A DNA stretch of 64,000 bases from the NCBI RefSeq assembly GCF_001640805.2, contig NC_066850.1:9520510-9584509 (forward strand). The letters run 5' to 3'. Under the pieces are notes generated by a model, which made no database searches, was not told the origin of the DNA, and saw nothing but the letters and a program-made list of their open reading frames with translations. Source of the stretch: Lates calcarifer (Eukaryota > Chordata > Actinopteri > Centropomidae). Positions 37,560-51,699 of the stretch are shown piece after piece; position 1 is the first letter of the stretch, and every line of letters starts with the position of its first letter. The translations under genes were made by a program, and so were the position numbers.

Positions 37560-40500
37560 ACAAGTTTGGAGAACAAAAACTCTTAGGGTTTCTAATAAAC
37601 ACATACTTGCCCTGAAGAACTACTTCCTCAAGACTGATAGTTTAGACATACATGTCACCACAGCTGTCGATTATATTCATATAACCGAATCAATGCGTTA
37701 GATGGATGATGATTGGGACAGCCTCAGCAAGTGCTTTGGTGATCAATTACATGTGCATTGGGTTCAAACTGTTAAAGCATACAGGAAACAGATATGTCCC
37801 AAATCACTTCTCATGTCCTAATTCACTGGCTGAACAATCACACAGCAACCTGGGAGAAATTTTCATTAAGAGAATTCTGCTGCTACCATTAAAATAAACA
37901 TCTTCTGGGTCTCATTTTTGTTTGCTCTCTCTACATGTTATAGTCACTGGAAATTTATCTCAAGAGATATTCACTTTCATTTATCCTGAGGGTATGCCTG
38001 TTAGGAAGATTTACCATCCCTTCTAGGTAGCTGCAATTGATTTGAGGTGATTCCCAGTGGATTCCAGTAAATGAAATGTCAACATCTATGTGACATGTGA
38101 TGAAAATTAATGGTGTCCCACACGGGGAAAGAGACAGCAAGGGTGTAAAAGCAAGAGTGCAGCATAGTTGGCTGTCATGTTTGGTGAGACAGGACTTCAC
38201 TCAAGTAAAATCTTGACTCTTTCTCCCAGTCGCCAATAGTGCTTTCATAAACTGAGGTTCAACCAAATCACACACACATAATTTACAACTTACCACTAGT
38301 TTACCATTTGGTTTTATTTATTGATTGAAATGAATGTTTTTTTAAATCAATAATGCACTGTGTGTTCATAACCAGCCAGCAATTTCCATCAGGAGTTGCA
38401 GGAGACTCCCTGGGTGGACACAAACGCAACATCAAATAAATGTTACTTAAACAGCTCAAATGAAAAAGAAAAAAAAAAAAAAATGGGTGAACTGAACCTT
38501 TAAGAAACACTCTCATAGCTCAACATGACTGAAGAAATTCAAGAAGGACAGAAAGTATACGAGTCCTGGTTTCAATTTTGTGACACCGTCTGCATTATGA
38601 AGACAGTCAAATTAAGCAACCCTCTAGTTGTGTGTGCTTTGAGCAGGGCAGGGCGGGGGGCATATTGTGTATGGCTCACTGGAGTTCACCTCTCCTAATC
38701 TCTGTCATACACCTTCCTCATCTTCTCACTGTAATTATGGGCTACATTCACCACGGTTGATTTGACGTCCCTGGTAATCGTATTAAGTAATCCCACTACT
38801 GAATTGTTGCAACAGGACATTGTTCAAGAACTTTTTCCAAGATGCTTAGGCTGGCGACATGCCAGACATGGCTCTGTTCCACTGTACTAATCTTCCCTTT
38901 TCTTGCTACTGAATGCAAGTTCACCTTGATCTGGTCTGAGGGTGTTGTCAGCTCGAGTCACCATTCGTAGCTGTTACATAAGCTGAAAGCAGGACAGTTG
39001 AAAAAAAAAAAGAAAGGACACATCCACTCTAAAATACTATTGACAGTTTTTTATTCCCTTAAAAAGTATAGTCCTTTGTTGTTTTTTTTATACATGCTGT
39101 TTATTGCTGTGGTGCTGCCATGGAGTGATAGCAACAGCTAACACAACAATGCCTGATATTGCATTTGAAAACTGAGAAATTAACCGTAAACGTGTAACAA
39201 TACTGAGATAGCCAGAGCCAGAGACTTGGACACCATTACCATGAAATGTCTTCATTATATGCTGGCCCATGAAGACAGGAGATGGGACAGGATCCCCCAG
39301 GACCCTGGATGCTGGTGCAGGTGGAAAAATGGAAGGGAAAAAAAAGAAAAAAAAAAAATCACAGCTGAATCTCCAGAAGCAATCTGCAGGTCACGGTTGT
39401 TATAGGGAGGTGGAGGTTCTGCAATATCATGGTCATAAAGCAGAATTAGCCCACAGCAGTTACCTTCGGGCAGAGCCAGACTATCTGTATTCTCCTACTT
39501 ATGCTAAGCTAACTGGCATCGTTCAGAGATATGAGACTGGTATCGACTTTCTCATCTAACTCTCAGCAAGAAAGCAAAATGTCAAACTATTCCTTTAACT
39601 ACCACCATGCTACCTCTGCTGCCCCTTCCACTTGCACACACACTGGACACACTTTCTCTAGGTTTCTGAGTCATTCGGGGAATTGCAGAAAATCATTTAG
39701 TGATTTAGAGTTTCCCAAACCAGAGGTTAATTTGAACATTTCTTACTAATTTAACTCCTGGACATTAAACACTGGAGTAAGATCACAGACTGAGAGTAAG
39801 AAAGCATGAATATCAGGAGCTGTTTGATGCCGTCCTTGTTTCCTACATGATTTTGGTTTTGTTGCAGAGGAAGGTCTTTTGGGTTTGTCCGATGCAGGCA
39901 TGGCTGAGGGAGCAAAGCATTTTGAATTAATTAGATGCGATCATCATTGCCCACTTTGGTCATTCCTCAGGCGCCCTCCTCCCTTCCCTTTGACTCTGGC
40001 ATAATGGAAAATCACTCTGTTTCGCTAGCCATTACCCCACAGTTCCATTCATCCCGGCCAATCGAGGGCCAGCAGAGGGGAAAATTTTCAGTCCGATCAA
40101 TATCCCAAGTCGGACATAAAGTACGGTCAAACATACCATTCAGATGCATTCATCCTTCCCTGTATGATTTTGTATAGTTTCTATCTGAATAATCTGATCA
40201 GCACTATATCAATAGCAGTTATTGTTTGCTTCAGAATTAATTGTTCAGGTGTTTAGTCATTAAACATCGTGACATCTCTTTGGAAGTGATACTTAGTGGG
40301 ATTTCAGATGTGAGCCAGGACGTGTTGCTCACTCTCATTTATCCTAAATCTTTCACTTCAGCCAAGTTTATAACACCCACTATAAATATAGGCTAATAGA
40401 TCGGTTGTACTGTTGACTGCAGGTCAAGAATACAGCATATTTCTCATCTGTTCATGTCACCAGTAGTTAAGACACTTAGTATTTCACTGTCAACCAGCTG

Positions 40501-43390
40501 GGATGTTTGAACATAACTTTAAGTCTATCCCTCCCTTTATTTTATTTTGGACGTACTGCAGCTGTCTGTGTGGTGAATAATTCAAATGACAGTCTGATAA
40601 GTGACTTTAATCATTCTTTGGCTGTCAAATGAGAATCAGAGGCCACAGACGGAATCATATCATAACCATTGCATAATTACAAATTATAGTCTTGAATGGG
40701 ACTGTAAAATTGCCTTCTGTCTGTGACAAAATGGTGCCAAAGGGAAGAAAGTATTATTACTAGGAGTAATAATCATTTAAAAAAAAAAAAAAAAAAAAAT
40801 CATTTTAACTATATATTTTTTTGGATTTTGAAACAGCGGTTGAGAAGGAATATTCCCTCAAGAGTGGCCTAATACTGACATGTCTTAATTACAGATTAAA
40901 AAGCACCATATTTCTTTCTGTTTCTGTAAAACAACTGTGTATTAGCAAATTTACAGAGGTTAATTAAACATTAACACGTTTGGGGAATCACTGATCTGTT
41001 GAAATTGGTAGTAAAAGTGGACTATTTAGCAGGAACCAAATATTTTATAAATGCTCATATTCTCTACCTACATATACAATATTAATGCTCTGAATTTCAT
41101 TACCAAGTTTTATGTAATTTCTTTTTCAGCTTTTTCATTTTCTAATTTAAGCTTTTTAGAAAGGAGAATGTAACATTTCACCACTGTCTCAAAAGAATTT
41201 AAACAGTTTCATCAATGCAATTTCCCCTCGCAGAGTTTATTTCAAACCATCAGCACAATGATTAAATGCCATGCTGCTACACCAATTTGCCTCAAACCTT
41301 AGCAACAAACCTATTGCTGAACTTCTGGCAATTACATCTGAAATGTGCAGTGAGAAAAACTGTCCTCAGTTGACGGAAGCTGGCAGAGGAAAAGACTTTG
41401 AGGAGCTTTCTGCTAAGTGTGTGCAGTGACCCATTACTGAAGTCTGGCCTCTGTGGCTGCTCACTACAGCCTCCCCAGTCTCTCACGCATAAAGCTGCTG
41501 CTTTTATTACTGCAGGGGTCATTGATAATGGTCCTTTCATGACTGTTTCTGAGAGCTGCCCAGTGCCCACAGACCATGCTGTTGTTCATTTCCATACGCG
41601 TAGACACACGCAGGAGGGATTTGATGTGCATAACGGAGGTTCTGCACATACATTGGCTCTTAGTTGAAATTTAATGTTCAAGTTTGCTCAAGATCTTCCT
41701 CATTGCCTAAGAGCATCTCTCCATATGCACAAGAGGATGACAACCTCCAGCCTCCGATGCAGCTGCTAATCTGGGGCTATAAATCAAATTGGCAAAGCCA
41801 CTCCCTCTCAGCCAAGTCACATAAAGGTGGCGTAGCTCAGTGTAGTATACTGATGCCAGCCCCTGAAGTCTAGCTGCGTCCGTCCAGCTGGACTGACGCC
41901 TGGCAGTGCTTCTGCTCGCTTCCTGCCATCGCAGACACACAGCGCTTAGCAGTGGGTTTATCAAACCCACTGTGCCATGGAAGCATGACAGCGTGAGGCC
42001 TGCAGATTAAAACCACTCAGAGCTCCCGTCACTGCAAGAAGAAACACACAACACCCTATAACAATAGATTTGACAAAAGTCATAGCTCTGGGTCACAGCC
42101 AGATGGAATTACATTTCCATTCCATTTGCCTCTGCTGAAAATGCAAAAAGGAAAAAAAAAAAGGACAGTATTCACTTCCTAAACAGTGATGGTTCATCCA
42201 AATTTGGCTCCAGCTATTTGATCTTGCACTCCCTGATTCAGTGACACTCATACATACATACAGTCATGACGTACAAAAAGCAGTGACAGTCCTATGTATG
42301 CACTTACAGTAAGTTTGTGTATATAACACAGTTGGACTGGCCATTGGGCATACCAGAACAAATCCCAGTGGGTTCCACAACAGCACAGTATAACTTTGCT
42401 GAACCAGAAAGAAGCAGCAGAAATGAAGTTGTTATGCAACAGAACAGAACACAACCCTTTTAGCTCCTGTGTGGCGGCTAACTCCTACTAGTCCTGTAAG
42501 CAAACTCATATGGGAGTAAACAGATCAATAGGCTCACCTGTGAGATGAATGCTCACCTCCTCCGAGCAGCGGTGATCACGCAGATTCTACAAAGCCCTCC
42601 TCTCAGCTGCAGCCTAATGACGCTAATGGGCAGAAATGCTCTCAGAGACCCTTTATTACACTGATTAATGCCAACAACCTGAAATATAATGTCCTAATCT
42701 GATTAAGAGCTGGACACACAGCTGAGAGGGAGAGGGACAGAGTAGACAGCATGAGGGAGCAGACTAATAGAGATGGGGTTTTTTTTGTTGGTCATGGATC
42801 CAAAAAGGCTAAACTGCAAAGAACTGGCAGTGGGCACATGTTGATGTATTCTGAAATGTCATCCGTAAGAGGTTTATGGTCATGGTGAAGTGTTCTTGAA
42901 AATTGAGCCATTTCCAAGTGCACCACTGACAGTGACAGGCAACTGTCTGCAACTGATAGCAATACTATGCAGCACACTGACTGTGACCAGATCCCCTGAG
43001 GCCTAGACATCCTATACATTGGACCTGCAGTTGTATTGTAGAGCTTCATGGAGCATGAACCTATGTACATAATGCTCAGAGGTGCCTTCTGGACTTTTAT
43101 TTATAGTAAAGCATTTTTCCACCAGAACACACCGCCTGTATCCTTGAGGTCTAAAAATTGTGTCAACATTTGCATACTTAAAAATAATGTATTGATCAGG
43201 TTTAGTTTGTGGGTTGTTCTTCACTACCAAACAAACAAACAAACAAACAAACAAGGACCCACTTGCAAAAAAATATAGCTTGAAATCTGAGATTTCAAAT
43301 TTACATTGAAAACTAAAGGTTTGGAGTTTAAAAGATGTGGGTGTTTTTTTTTCAGAAGCAATGACATGTAAAAGATATTCAAGTTGCATT
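37560..43390. other. Intronic stretch, no gene seen
   Basis: A-rich runs (38465-38482, 39001-39011, 39338-39358, 40779-40799, 42151-42162) and a (CAAA)n tract (43228-43254) are present. 39462-39595 holds a repeat half copy (listed separately). Short frames are of chance length. Confidence 0.55.
39462..39595 (+). repeat. Half copy of the inverted-arm repeat found at 45011-45388
   Basis: 39530-39574 ('atgagactggtatcgacttt' onward, ending AAGAAAGC) aligns with the right arm at 45308-45352, and both then continue into a 'tcaaactatwccttta' end. The part before it ('gctaagctaactggc') is the reverse of the 'gccagttagcttagctta' segment at 45088-45105. Confidence 0.65.
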
Positions 43391-43394
43391 ATGA

Positions 43395-43645
43395 GAACTT
43401 TAGGATCCAGCAATTTTGGAGATTTGAAGTGAATCTCTCCAAATTTGGCACAAATGTTCACTTGGACTTTAGGATGGAGGAAATGGAATTTGGTTTTGAA
43501 AAGGTCAAAGGTCACAAAACACTTTTTTGGCCATAAGTCAAGAATTCAGATGGTAATTATAACCAAATTTCACAGAAATGTTGATGGGATAAAATTATTA
43601 TTGTTTAAGAGACTAGACGGACATGGATGTAGAGACATACAAACC
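43395..43645 (+). repeat. Probable interspersed repeat
   Basis: Phrases such as 'aatttggcacaaatgttcac', 'aaggtcaaaggtcacaaaac' and 'ttggccataagtcaagaatt' match, from memory, a very abundant fish repeat often present in tandem or nested copies. The long minus-strand frame across 43012-43515 is this repeat read backwards and is not a gene. Confidence 0.6.
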
Positions 43646-43679
43646 AGAGGTAGTTTTTTTTAAAAAAAAAATCTCTCAT

Positions 43680-45960
43680 GGTGCTTAATGTGAGTGGAAT
43701 ACTAGCTAGCTAGAAGGCAAGCTGCAATTTATTGGACAACAGTGGCCCATTTGCCAATCAGAGTCAAAAAGCTGACCAGAGGAATGCTATGTTTAGCCAT
43801 CTAAACACCAAATCAATCACACAGCCAGGTTTGTTTAGCTCTAGTTGAGATGAACACTGAGAAACACAGCAAATTATTCACATCATTGTTGCTGAGGTTT
43901 AAGAGCATCAATCTTGCATTACTTCATGTGCATGGCCTGACAGTAATGTCAGTAATGTAATGTTTAGATTATGGGTTGCTTCACATTGTAAAAAGATGTC
44001 ATGTCTTCCTCAAAGACAAAATAAGGTACCTTAGCTGTGAAATTTATCAGGTGATCCTGGCGAACTCAAAATCAATCATTTCCTCTGGGATGAAACCTGC
44101 AGTGATGGATACCCCCCACCCCCACCCCCACCCTGCTGCAAGACAAGGGTGCCACTTCGGTTTGTGTGCATGTGTGTGTGTGTGTGTGTGTTAGACTACA
44201 CTTCATTTAGCACTGCTCCACAGGGGAGCCAGGGGAAATCACACAGAGGCACGGAGAGAGAATAAACAAACAAATCAAAAGCATTAAACCAAGCAAACAC
44301 AACATAGGAGGGTTTTTTTTTTTAAAGCACCGTTAAACCTCCATTATCCACCTCAAATTAAATCTCTTCTTTGGTAGACTCCTTTCATTCTGTAGGGAGG
44401 TATGAACATGTTAAGCGCAGGTTTCAGAAGATAATAAATAAACTGGCTGCCAATACTGTGGCTTAAAACAGATAAACTGGATATTAACTATAATCTCATT
44501 TTATCTTATCTCAACCTCTTCTCATTATCATTGTGGATGAAGAAAATGTGTTGCAGTCACTTCCCTAAAATAGATGTTCCTCCATATTTATTCTCCAAGA
44601 GCTCTTGACATTTTTGTTGGCAAAAGGGAATTAAAAGAGCACAAATGTTTCCACTTTAAGCCTTCTCTTCAGTGTGCAAATACATCTCAATGTGTGTGCA
44701 CTAATGTCTCAACTCCTGCAGTCTAAATTTATATGACCACTCCCACCATCTTACAGCTGCAGGCACTCAGTCATTAGATGATCCAATTAGATGGTACAAG
44801 CTACCTACAGGGCTTAGAGGAGGTACAAACCTCCTAGATCTACTACACATTTTTTTTTTTCGGGAAAGGGACTTACCAAGTCACAGATTTGCAGACAGCA
44901 AACACAGATGATACTATACAAGTCTATATACATACAAAAATATAAGCACAGCCATATGGTGCTGCTTATATCATCATAATCTCAGCAGCTTTGGTTAGAG
45001 TACTGCAAAAGCTTTCTTGTAGAGAATTTGATAAGATGGATACCACTCTCACATTTGCATGGTAAATATGAAACTACAGCCATCTGCCAGTTAGCTTAGC
45101 TTACAATACAGTGCCATAAAGAATGGAAACAGCTAGTCTGTTTAATCAGCATACCAAAGTATAGAAAGGACAATTAGCTGTTAAACAGGAGATTTGCTCG
45201 ACTATTTCATGGCTGCAACTAGAGTCTCTGGCTGGTTGCCTGGCAACTGGTCCCAGCTAAGCTATGTCTAGCTAAGTTAACCAACTTCTAGCTGCTAGTG
45301 AACAGACATGACGGTGGTATTGATCTTCTCATTTAGCTTTTGGCATGAAAGCAAATGAGCATAAGAGAAAATATCAAACTATACCTTTAAACCAGTTGCT
45401 CTACAGAGAATTTTCACTTCTTTAGTGACATGGTTTTCTGTATATAAAATGTCCGCCATGGATGTTGTTGGGAAAGTTTTAAATGGCCAAACTGATTTAT
45501 GTTTGCAAGGTTTCAGTGGGTGTGCTGTTTTATTAACATTAACATGATAATATAACATTTTGTTGAGCTAGTGATTGAGCTACATGATTCAATATTGTAC
45601 AATTTGAAAACTAAATTGTAAAATTATATTTTGCAACATTAGGTTTGATGGATAGGATCCACCATTTGTCGAGTCTGGTATCTGCTAGTACGCTAGCTAA
45701 AAGTCAGTAAAACTTCATTAGTTTTGACCATTTTTAAATCTGATTCAAATGAAGTGGAATAACACTTTGCTTTTGCCCCTTTGACATTTAATTTTAGCAT
45801 GTGTTAGAAGAATTATCCATCAGATAGATTAGCAGACAACATGAATATGAAATGACTGACCACTACCAAGGCTTTCTGGCAGTCTGTCAAAATGCTGCCC
45901 AAACTACTATGTTTATCTGTCTAAACACTAAATCAAACTGTCACTCAGTCTGTGTTTATT
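43680..45960 (+). repeat. Two partial copies of an unnamed repeat flanking an inverted-arm element
   Basis: 43792-43838 ('tttagccatctaaacaccaa' onward) aligns with 45911-45958 ('tttatctgtctaaacactaa' onward), in the same orientation. A TG tract lies at 44170-44191, and the MITE-like element at 45011-45388 sits between the copies. No coding region is seen in the interval. Confidence 0.45.
45011..45388. mobile_element. MITE-like element with long inverted arms
   Basis: The left arm 45011-45054 ('gctttcttgtagagaatttg' onward) is an imperfect reverse complement of the right arm 45308-45352 (ending CATGAAAGC). Inside are 'cagttagcttagcttac' and a 'ggttgcctggcaactgg' palindrome (45235-45251). There is no coding capacity. 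This structure fits a non-autonomous DNA transposon or a foldback element; the sequence also resembles, from memory, a very common percomorph repeat. Confidence 0.65.
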
Positions 45961-47990
45961 TAAATGTAAGCAAAATATTGAGAGACAGAGTTTTAGAATT
46001 TCATCTGATGATGGGTTATGCCATCACTAGTAGAGTAATGAACTGTAAAGTTGTCACTTTCATCAAAGGTCACAGAATAATTTAGAGAACTATTTCTTTT
46101 CTCTATAATTATTCATAAGAGTTGTTTCTGCCATTAAATATGACCTTATTCTGTGCTTAAATAAGCTACTTGGGAAAATGTCCATATTTGAATCATTTCA
46201 AATGCGATTCAGCTCTTAAAACACCGTCACTTTCATCTGCTTGACAGTTTATCAGGTATGTTGGATGGCAGTTGTGTGCTGATATTTTAATGAAGGATAT
46301 TCTTGTGTTGTGAGTCTTTTCGAATCATTAGAAAATCAGCACTAAATCACACGTAATATCCCATAGGTTGGCTGTAATGATGCATGGTATCCTGTATGTC
46401 AGTGTTTAAGTAAACACAAGACCGAGTAGATCTGGTACATTTCCGGTCTCCGTAGCTTCTAATTGGAGACCTAATGAGTGACTGCCTGCAGCTGTGAGAC
46501 AGTGGGCGGTGTCAGAGTTGATATAGTTTACCCACTGAAGAAGCCTCTAGAGTTGATTCAGTTAGATGCACTCAACTGAAGATACTTGACACAGGGCCTT
46601 TTTGGGAGCTTTTTGTAGTATTTCCTGTGGTTCCTCCATATTGCTTCACTAGAAAACCATATCCGCCCGTCACGACCTCCTGTGAATAGTTTAAGTTGAC
46701 CTGGCTTTGTGCATTGTGAGCCATAATCGGAAATCTCTCTGAGTTCCAAGAAGATACAATATTCTGGCTTGACATTTCAGCTGAATGGATAGAAAATGGC
46801 CATAGAAATTGTGAAGGTTAGAGTCTAAAAATAGGCAAGAAGCAGCTCTCAGTGCTTCTGGATGTTGTGTGTAGAAACTGAAAATTACATGTATAAAGAA
46901 AATAACAGATCATAAAGTCAACCGCAGAAGTTAATGTAATCTGAACTAAACATGCCATCTACAAAACTTTTTTTATGACTCATTTCATTGCATTACACTT
47001 GACTTTTGATTAAACAATAAAAGTTAAGAACAGTAATAAAGGGATCCATGCAAAAGCAAGGCAAAAAGAGACACAATTAAAATCCATTGATGTGAAGGTT
47101 TTAATGGGGCAAAATATTACCAAACTATTTTCACCAAACTCAACACACTGCAATCCTCACTTTCCCAAAATTTCATCATTTCTTTTGCCGCAAACAACTT
47201 TTTCTTTCTCTTAAAGCAAACAAAGAAAATGATTGCTAATAGCCTTTGAATGAAACAGCCTGCAACATTACAGGGTGCTGTTTAAGGCCCTTGCTCTCTT
47301 ATTGCTTATCAGTAGTCTATATGCAGATTATGCAATTTATTGACACAATGTATGGGAGAACATGCAGTAAATGAAAATGAAATTAGGTTAAAAGAATGAG
47401 TCACGCTGAAATGGGTGATATTCTCATTGTGATCAGCACAGAGGAAATGCTGCACTCGTGTCAACAAGATTTTCAATGTACTTTTGCAGCACATTGCACA
47501 TTTCTCCCCTTTTTTACATAATCAACGGTAACGTCATGGCTTCTTCTCATGCTCTGCTCTTCTGCTTTCACCTTCTTGGGTTGACTGGCACCATGATTGC
47601 AGCATAATGACAAGCTGAGACAGATTCAAAGTTATTCTCCAGAGACAAGGGTGTCCTCGCCCCTTTTCACTGTAACTGGTAGTCATCTGAATCAAATTAC
47701 AACAAAAGAGATCAAAATCTGCCTTTTTGCCTGTAAATTATAGACCGTGACAAAGCTGGAGCAGAAATGTGGGATGAATTCATTGGAATTAATCGGAATT
47801 TATAATCATCAATGTCACACTTGCATAGGCACTCCAAACACCCTGGGCGTGATCTCTCTTAGAAGCAAAGTTTGAAGAGGCTCCCTTGGGGTTTTTGAGG
47901 TCAGACTTACCTCATTAGGCTGGGAAAATGAAAAAAACTTTACCCCACTTGAAAAACAAATCACTTAACATAAAAACACCTTTTAGCATC

Positions 47991-48022
<32 letters not shown>

Positions 48023-51000
48023 GCAGAGGTTTCTGATCTCAATTTACCATGCAACCACCCCCTCTTAATTTCTTAATTAAAAAGTTTTGCATCCATAAAG
48101 AATTGTTGACTAGTTCAGCCAGGAACTACGTGTCCTACCTTTTTAAATAACTCATTAAAGCAAATGGTAATAAATTGATATTTGGCATCAAGAGCACCCT
48201 CATCAGTAAAATCTAAATTAGAACAACAAAGATGGACCAAACTCAAACTAGAGCAGCTGCAGTGAGTGTACTGATTGAGACTGATGTGTCATGGATCACC
48301 TGCTGGCCACTGTGGCATGTGTAGCCGTCTACTGCAAAGCCACATTTACTGCAGATGTGTGTGGCCATTGTCTGTGTTTACTTGTGCTGTCTTGCTCTGT
48401 GTAACTTAATGATTGTTACCTACCTGTTGGCTGATTACTGCAATGTTTATTCCCTGCTTGTTGTCAAATAATCCCTTCAATATATCCACACTGGCTTCAT
48501 TAACTTGCACATTTCCAATCAAGATAAGGGGAATTACAGCGAGGGAACAAAACAATACAAACAAACATAGGAGCACAGCAAACAAAAGCCATCCAGTTAT
48601 CTGTGTGTAAACCTATCATATACCAATTAAGTTTTTATGACTGTAGGCAGCTTGACAGTGAAAACTCCAGTATAGAGAAATAAAAGCAGAGATATGCTTA
48701 CACTACATAAAAAATAAAGCCAGGATCTAGTATTAACTATGGATTGTATGCCAGTAGGTGACTGTGTTGAATGAGTGTGGCTGTAAAAAGCAATGGTGAA
48801 AAAGCAGCAGCTAAATCGAGTCAGCTCATCAAGAAGAGTGACAAGTGCTCAGGCAGGAATTTGACCAACAGAGGAGGGGAGGGAGTGGGTAAGGCTAACA
48901 CCTTATCTTTGCTGATTCGTGGCAAAAAAAATAAGGGGGGGGTGTGTGTTGCATGCTGAAGCTAAAATTTCACACATTCACTTAGCATTATGAAACCTGG
49001 TCACTAATTGAGTAAAAGTTCTGCACACCAGTGAAATTTTAGATACGAGGCTGGCTGTGTTGTAGGGTTACGGTGACTGAAAAGAAGCACCAGCCATTCA
49101 TAGGCCTGGTGTGGCTACATGTGCTGCAAGCTGCTGGGTGTGTATCAACAGTATATCGTGTCTGATAATGTGCCATAATCTTGTTTGGAGCAGAGCTGCC
49201 AAAAAATTAATTCAGTGGGAGCTGAAAGGCACTGAAACATTCAGTGACTGACACATTAACTTGGCCTATTAACATAATTTGGATGAATATGGGGATAATT
49301 CACTAAATTACTACAGTACCACAAGTGTGTGTGTCACCACTGTGTTAACATGCATGTCTTCAGTTGGTTTATTTTACAACTGAGTTCATGCAGTAGCTAT
49401 TCCTGGAGTTTGGTTCAATGAATACATATAAATATGCTTTGACCAAAACATTTTACTCTTGATATGAAAATGTAATTTAATTCAACTTCTACATTAAATA
49501 TCTCAAAATTGAATTTAACTGTAATGTTTGAAAATCATGTAATTAAACACTGTTTTTTGTATTCCAGTTCAAGCAGCTGACCAACTTATGTAATTCACAA
49601 ATCAGTAGCTAAGTGAGCAATTGAAGTTCTACACTTACACAAAGTACAGCCATCAGTGCATATATGCAGACACTAGTGAGACCTAATAGATCATTTAGAG
49701 TGAGAATAATGCAGGACCGAGACAGGTTCCTTGAGGTACTCCACTCTTAAGGTATTTTGTCTGAGAAACTGCTGTTGAATAAAATGGTTCTCTTTTTCTA
49801 CCACAGCGACAATGTATGCTCTAACTGTAGTGTCTGAAACGGTAAGATATGGTCTATTCTGTTACAGACCTTATTACCTTATTACACTTATTACATTACG
49901 CAGCTCCTGTTATCATCTAGTTGTCAGTTTTGTTAAGCAGGACTGTGCCTGTTGAATTCCCATTCTTGTATGTGCCAAAGTATGAAACTCAGATGATTAA
50001 CTATGAATTAGTATTGTGTTTGATCAGAGCAGCCAGCTGTTTGGGTAACTGCATTCAGTGTAACCACAGAACTGATTTATCATGTAATTCTCACTGGGAA
50101 TTGACCAGGCACAAAAACAACAGTTAATCATCACCCTGATGTAGATACATATTTGCAGGGAGGCTGATGGAAGGATGCCTTAAGGCAAAATGGAAATGAA
50201 ATGAAAAAGCTAGGATACATAGATACATAGGATACATTTAAAGGACCAACAGTTGTAGAACAGGTTTGTAAAAATAGTGCATCCACTTTAACAGCAATAA
50301 ATATATAATTGTATAGTGGTATAAAATATGACGGTATCGTATAAAATAAAATGGGGTCAAAGATTGACCTTTTCAATGGATTTTGGCCACAGGCAACATA
50401 AAAACTGACCAATTAATAGAATCAGAAATGACAACAAGTTCCTTTGGGCTGATTCCTTTCACATGCTTTAATGTCAACAAAATAGCCATCGTCAGTGCCA
50501 GGTCTGCTAATGACTGTTGGATATGATTGGCTCTAGGCACAATGTTTTGATGGGATGTTAAGCTAGGTGCCCTGTTGTTGCTCCAGTAAATGTGAAACAC
50601 CAATTAGCCACATTTTAATGGTGGAGAGAGCTTTTTTTTTTTTTCCCAGCACAAAAGTCCAGTGACATGCCTCCACTGAAGTATAAAGCCGTCAGTCAAA
50701 AGCACAAGGGGAATGCGATATTGAAAGCAAGGGGAGGACAGACTAAGAAGGGCTAATTACATACTTGACACCTAACCAAACATCCTTTGCAAAGTATTTT
50801 TTCACTCATCCACAGTAATTTTTACAACCGTACGTTTGTTTGGGTGTGCATCACTGCCTTAACACGTGCTTTTATTTTTTAGGACATTGCTTTACTAGAT
50901 GGACAGAAACGGCGTGATACATGCAGTGAACAAAACACAACGTTGCCTGTTTGTGTTATTTCTCCAGTAATACAGAGAACGGTGCTTGCCAGTGCTATCA

Positions 51001-51475
51001 ATCCTGTGTGTCAAGACCTACAAGAGAGACAGATGGCTTAAATAAATCAAATGCGATGCAGGAGCATGTCTCTTGTCTTTCAAAATGCTTCATGCATTCT
51101 CCAGTGGTGGAATCAAAATGATTCTCACAGCACGACAGCAGCTCTTCCTGTGTGATCCTGTTTTGAGAAAATTAAACCCTAAACATCATTTAACTAAGCA
51201 GTCGCCATTATGGCTGGTTATTCCAGGCGGGACAGCCTCTCCAGGCAAATGCAAATAAGGGGAGGGCAGATAGTGAAGCGGGAGTATTTAATATACAACA
51301 TGTATAATTGATGACAGCAGCTGTGAAATATTGTGGAGATTCGGAGAGTGGAAGCTTATTATAATTTCACTCTTGGAAGAGGTTGGGTAGTGGCCTCCAA
51401 CAATGTTTTCTTTTGGAGTTTTGCACTAATTTAAGACTTAAACCAACAGTAATAAGAAGTTGTGAGAAAACTGTC
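45961..51475. other. Intronic stretch, no gene seen
   Basis: A (TTA)n microsatellite lies at 47990-48022, short A/G homopolymers at about 48924-48940, and a small 'gatacata' tandem patch at 50211-50238. The rest is AT-rich and featureless to my reading. Confidence 0.6.
47990..48022 (+). repeat. (TTA)n microsatellite
   Basis: Eleven uninterrupted TTA/ATT triplets. Confidence 0.95.
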
Positions 51476-51695
51476 AAAAACCTTTTGAAGATAGCCAAAT
51501 GGTTAGGGCATGTACCACACAGGCCTTAGTGTCCTGCGCAGCTGGTCCCCGATTTCGACTCCTGGTCCGTCCGGACACCTGCTGCATGTCTTTCCCCTAC
51601 TCTCTCTCCCGTTTCCTGTCTTCTCTTCACTGTCCTTTCAATAAAGGCATAAAAGCCCCAAAAATAATATATATTTTTAAAAAAAACCTTTGAAG
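51476..51695 (+). mobile_element. tRNA-derived SINE with target-site duplications
   Basis: The A box is TAGCCAAATGG at 51492-51502 (fits TRGYNNARNGG) and the B box ATTTCGACTCC at 51552-51562 (two mismatches from GGTTCGANTCC). The body continues with 'ctgcatgtctttcccctact' and a pyrimidine-rich stretch, then 'caataaaggcataaaagccc' and an A/T-rich tail. Flanks AAAAACCTTTTGAAG (51476-51490) and AAAAACCTTTGAAG (51682-51695) are direct repeats differing by one T, the signature of LINE-driven retroposition. The tail resembles, from memory, a SINE family abundant in percomorphs. Confidence 0.85.
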
Positions 51696-51699
51696 AGCA

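Noticed and set aside
43012..43515. 167-codon minus-strand open frame, the longest apart from the receptor
   Set aside because: It overlaps an abundant repeat (43395-43645) and a CAAA microsatellite; the translation has a low-complexity patch and no domain.
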